A stretch of 20,719 bases of DNA from Pelargonium nanum (Eukaryota; Streptophyta; Magnoliopsida; Geraniales; Geraniaceae): the NCBI GenBank assembly GCA_036897485.1, contig JAYMTF010001902.1, forward strand, positions 1 through 20,719, given 5' to 3'. The notes below the pieces were generated by a model that had not been told where the DNA came from, did not search any database, and worked only from the letters and a program-made list of their open reading frames with translations. The position numbers were made by a program, and so were the translations under genes. Shown here piece by piece: positions 18,471 to 20,719 of the stretch; the stretch's first letter is position 1; every line of letters begins with the position of its first letter.

Positions 18471-19272
18471 ATGTATAGTTTTAGAAAAACACATGTGATA
18501 ATAAACAATGTTTATTCATAACTTTAAACGATTTATTGTAATTTTTTAAAATTATGATAGATATAGAATAATTGATAAATTTGTGTTGGGTATTCGATTG
18601 AAGTGATGTATTTTTTTTATAAAGAAACATGACTAGGCAATGTATGTTTTTCTTTTATCACTGAGATACATAATAGGGGTAAAATCGGAAACTCTCACCT
18701 TTTAACTTAACTCCATCCCGCACCATACAGTTGGTAATGAGGCTCAAATCGAGATTTCAAAGGAAATCTAAAGTGGTTAAACAGTTAAACCGCTTGACCC
18801 AACAAGCCTTGATATTACATTTTTTTTTAAATAAAGAAAATGCACATTTATAAGTGAATCTGGTTATTTCTAAGTCAAATATATATATATATATATATAT
18901 TAAAATGATGTCAAAATCACACAATTTTTGTGTAAAGTTTTTAAAATAACTCAATGCATAGTTACAACAATTTAACTTTGGATAAAATTTAACGCGGTTC
19001 AATACTACTTTACTTATGATTCCTGCATTGTTGAAAATAACTGTGTTTTTTCTTTATATATTTTTATTTTTATGTGGTTTTTCTTTATATTTATATTTAT
19101 ATTTTGGTGTGGAAAAAAATCCGTAGCATAAGACTTTATTAGGAGGGTCTTAAGTTGATGTATAAATAGAAATGGTACAAATTAGAGTATATATTTTGAA
19201 GTTTACTTATTTGGACTTCATACTATCTTCAAGTAAACCATTTACTCAATTTGCCGAATTTATGCTTTTATT
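18471..19272. other. AT-rich intergenic stretch with (TA)n tract
   Basis: No gene is seen. A (TA)11 tract lies at 18879-18901 and T-rich TTTATAT-like words at 19050-19105. The last bases before 19273 may already belong to the LINE fragment. Confidence 0.5.
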
Positions 19273-19596
19273 GTGGCTTACTGGGGCATGGTGAGATTCT
19301 TTCACGCTACGACCTCGGCTAAGAGAACAATTATCCGCTTAGAAAAGATAAATGATAGTAACGGGTTATGCCGTAGACCGGGAGAGGGGAAGGATGAGGT
19401 GATAAATGAGTATTTTAGTAGTTTATTTACTTCTCAAGGTTTAGTTTCGGCTTCAGTATATGGGTTTTCGGGGAGAAGAGTTTCAGATGATGATAACGAG
19501 AGGTCGGTGGCTCCGTCTACTCGGATGGAGGTAAAACATGCTCTTGATTCTATGCATCTAGATAAAACTCTTGTCAACTTTGCTACATGGGTGTAA
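19273..19596 (+). pseudogene. LINE ORF2 fragment, region before the reverse transcriptase
   Basis: The 107-codon open stretch contains VRFFHATTSAKRTIIRLEKI, then NDSNGLCRRP, INEYFSSLFTSQG and MEVKHALDSMHLDKT. This matches the plant LINE segment between endonuclease and reverse transcriptase, where FFH..TS.RR, NG.W, YF..LFTS and EV..AL..M.PDKAPGPDG occur in this order. The PGPDG that should follow DK is lost, and the frame ends after DKTLVNFATWV. Both ends are truncated and no tail or target duplication is seen. It lies on the opposite strand to the LINE at 2891-4600 and covers a different part of ORF2. Confidence 0.8.
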
Positions 19597-20405
19597 GGTT
19601 ACTAGGGGGCTCCTGTTGTGACTCGTTTATTTTTCACTAATGATAGTTATTTATTTTTATCAAGCATCGAATGAGGTGGTGTCCCAAAATCACACTAGAT
19701 CTTAGTACGATGTCTCATGTAGGTCACGAGTGCAGCACAAGATTGAAGCTCATTGACAATGGACGTGGACATCGTAAGCCGATGGTGGACATTGAATTTC
19801 TGTGGACAAGACGACAAACAACATTTCAGCGTGCTGCATTGACCATAAAAAACAGGCGCATCACTTAGTGATTAATTTTATCTAGTTTAATGAAGTCAAA
19901 TTGATTATTTAAATATAAAAAATGAACATATGTCACACAAAGAATATATAATAAATTTGGAAAATGAAACTATTTTCTAGTTGTTTAGGTACTCCTACAG
20001 TGAGAATTTTCCAGTTCCAAATAGGTGGATAAATGTCACAAAAACGATTTTTTCTAAACCATTGAATTAAACATAAATTCAAATCTCACACCACACCTCT
20101 AATAACATTAATAATAATTTATGGATTATTACATATAACCACTTCATGTTCACAGACCAAAACACATAATCACCCCTTATTTCATTTCGCATCAACTAAC
20201 CACAACATATTATCACCAAAACTGTAAAATGTGGAATGCAACGAAATATTCTCTTCTGTGAACATGTGTTAGTCATATGATGATGTCATATTTTGTAATA
20301 CCCAATATACGCTCAATGTACATTGACTGGATTATCACTTGAAACATGTCAGAGTGTCGCCGGACAAATAAAAAACCAAATCAAGTTTTGATCCATAAAA
20401 GCTCA
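19597..20405. other. intergenic stretch without a recognised gene
   Basis: A 65-codon open frame at 19671 has no family resemblance and probably arises by chance or from transposon debris. The rest is AT-rich with no visible element boundaries. Confidence 0.4.
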
Positions 20406-20719
20406 TCTAATATATATATATTAAAGAGGAGTCCTACCTCCATTGCTTGACAAGTGTCAAAATTAATTTTCAATTGGCTATGTAATTGAGTGACACATGG
20501 CAATTTCAATTCTCCAATTTTGTGCCATGTGTCATTTATAATTAAATTATTATAATTAACTAATTATTTAATACAATAAGCATATATATAATTATTTAAA
20601 TTAAATAAAAAATAAGAGAATTATCTTTTTGAACATTTTGAAATACAAATATATTATCTTCTTCTTTTTTAATAATTTAAATTTAAGCTAGATAAATTTA
20701 TAATATGTTTCTAATGAAA
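20406..20719 (+). mobile_element. Helitron-like 5' terminus running off the window
   Basis: TCTAATATATATATATTAAAGAGGAG starts at 20406 directly after an A, matching the A|TC boundary of Helitron insertions and the TCT..TATATATTAA..AAGAGGAG start common in plant Helitrons. Some 85 bases inside, TGACACATGGCA (20491-20502) and TGCCATGTGTCA (20523-20534) form a perfect 12-bp hairpin, also common in these elements. The 3' end is beyond the window, so extent and coding content are unknown. Confidence 0.55.

Noticed and set aside
1..20719. A multi-gene novel system such as a biosynthetic cluster, defence island or CRISPR array
   Set aside because: Only one gene is supported, no regular spacer-repeat arrays exist, and all other coding traces belong to transposable elements.

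Overview
This is an intron-rich, AT-rich nuclear DNA window from a flowering plant, probably a eudicot. It holds one convincing gene, and the rest is a graveyard of plant transposable elements. The plant assignment rests on long AT-rich GT-AG introns, a Stowaway-type MITE, a tRNA-derived SINE, plant-type LINEs with an RNase H domain, Helitron-type termini and a TPR-RING-LON protein architecture. I cannot name the species.

The gene lies on the + strand with its coding part at 10248-18029. I rebuilt it as 18 exons, all with GT-AG introns and consistent phase, giving 1449 nt and 482 codons. The protein has an N-terminal TPR-like helical region, a complete C3HC4 RING finger and a C-terminal LON substrate-binding (LON N-terminal) domain. 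It has no AAA+ or protease domain, so it is best read as a LONRF-type candidate E3 ubiquitin ligase, not a LON protease. Its leader holds a TATA-like box, a GGCCCA element, a (TC)n tract, a minimal ATG-TAA upstream ORF and an overlapping 27-codon upstream ORF. The main ATG sits in a weak context, so translational control is plausible.

Upstream of the gene, from left to right: an LTR-like, moderately GC-rich region (about 214-1330); AT-rich sequence with a microsatellite and a hairpin; a diverged 124-bp tandem repeat (2621-2819); a Helitron-like 3' end on the - strand (2852-2881); a decayed LINE 3' half on the - strand (2891 to about 4600); a CACTA-type right end (4981-4991); a complete SINE with an 11-bp target duplication (5008-5152); a Stowaway MITE (5706-5940); a 5'-truncated LINE tail with its target duplication (6045-6427); the C-terminus of a Ty1/copia polyprotein on the - strand (7230-7350); an LTR-retroelement-like region with degenerate CGCCRCGACGA motifs, into which a MITE with CAATGTTTTAAAAAT ends is inserted (7711-8039); and a long foldback repeat (9129-9430).

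Downstream of the gene: a degenerate single arm of the same foldback family (about 18390-18470), a (TA)n tract, a + strand LINE pre-reverse-transcriptase fragment (19273-19596), and a Helitron-like 5' end (20406) that runs off the window. I see no operon, CRISPR array, rRNA, functional tRNA or other multi-gene system. The most interesting biology is the leader of the LONRF-like gene and the nested transposon history.
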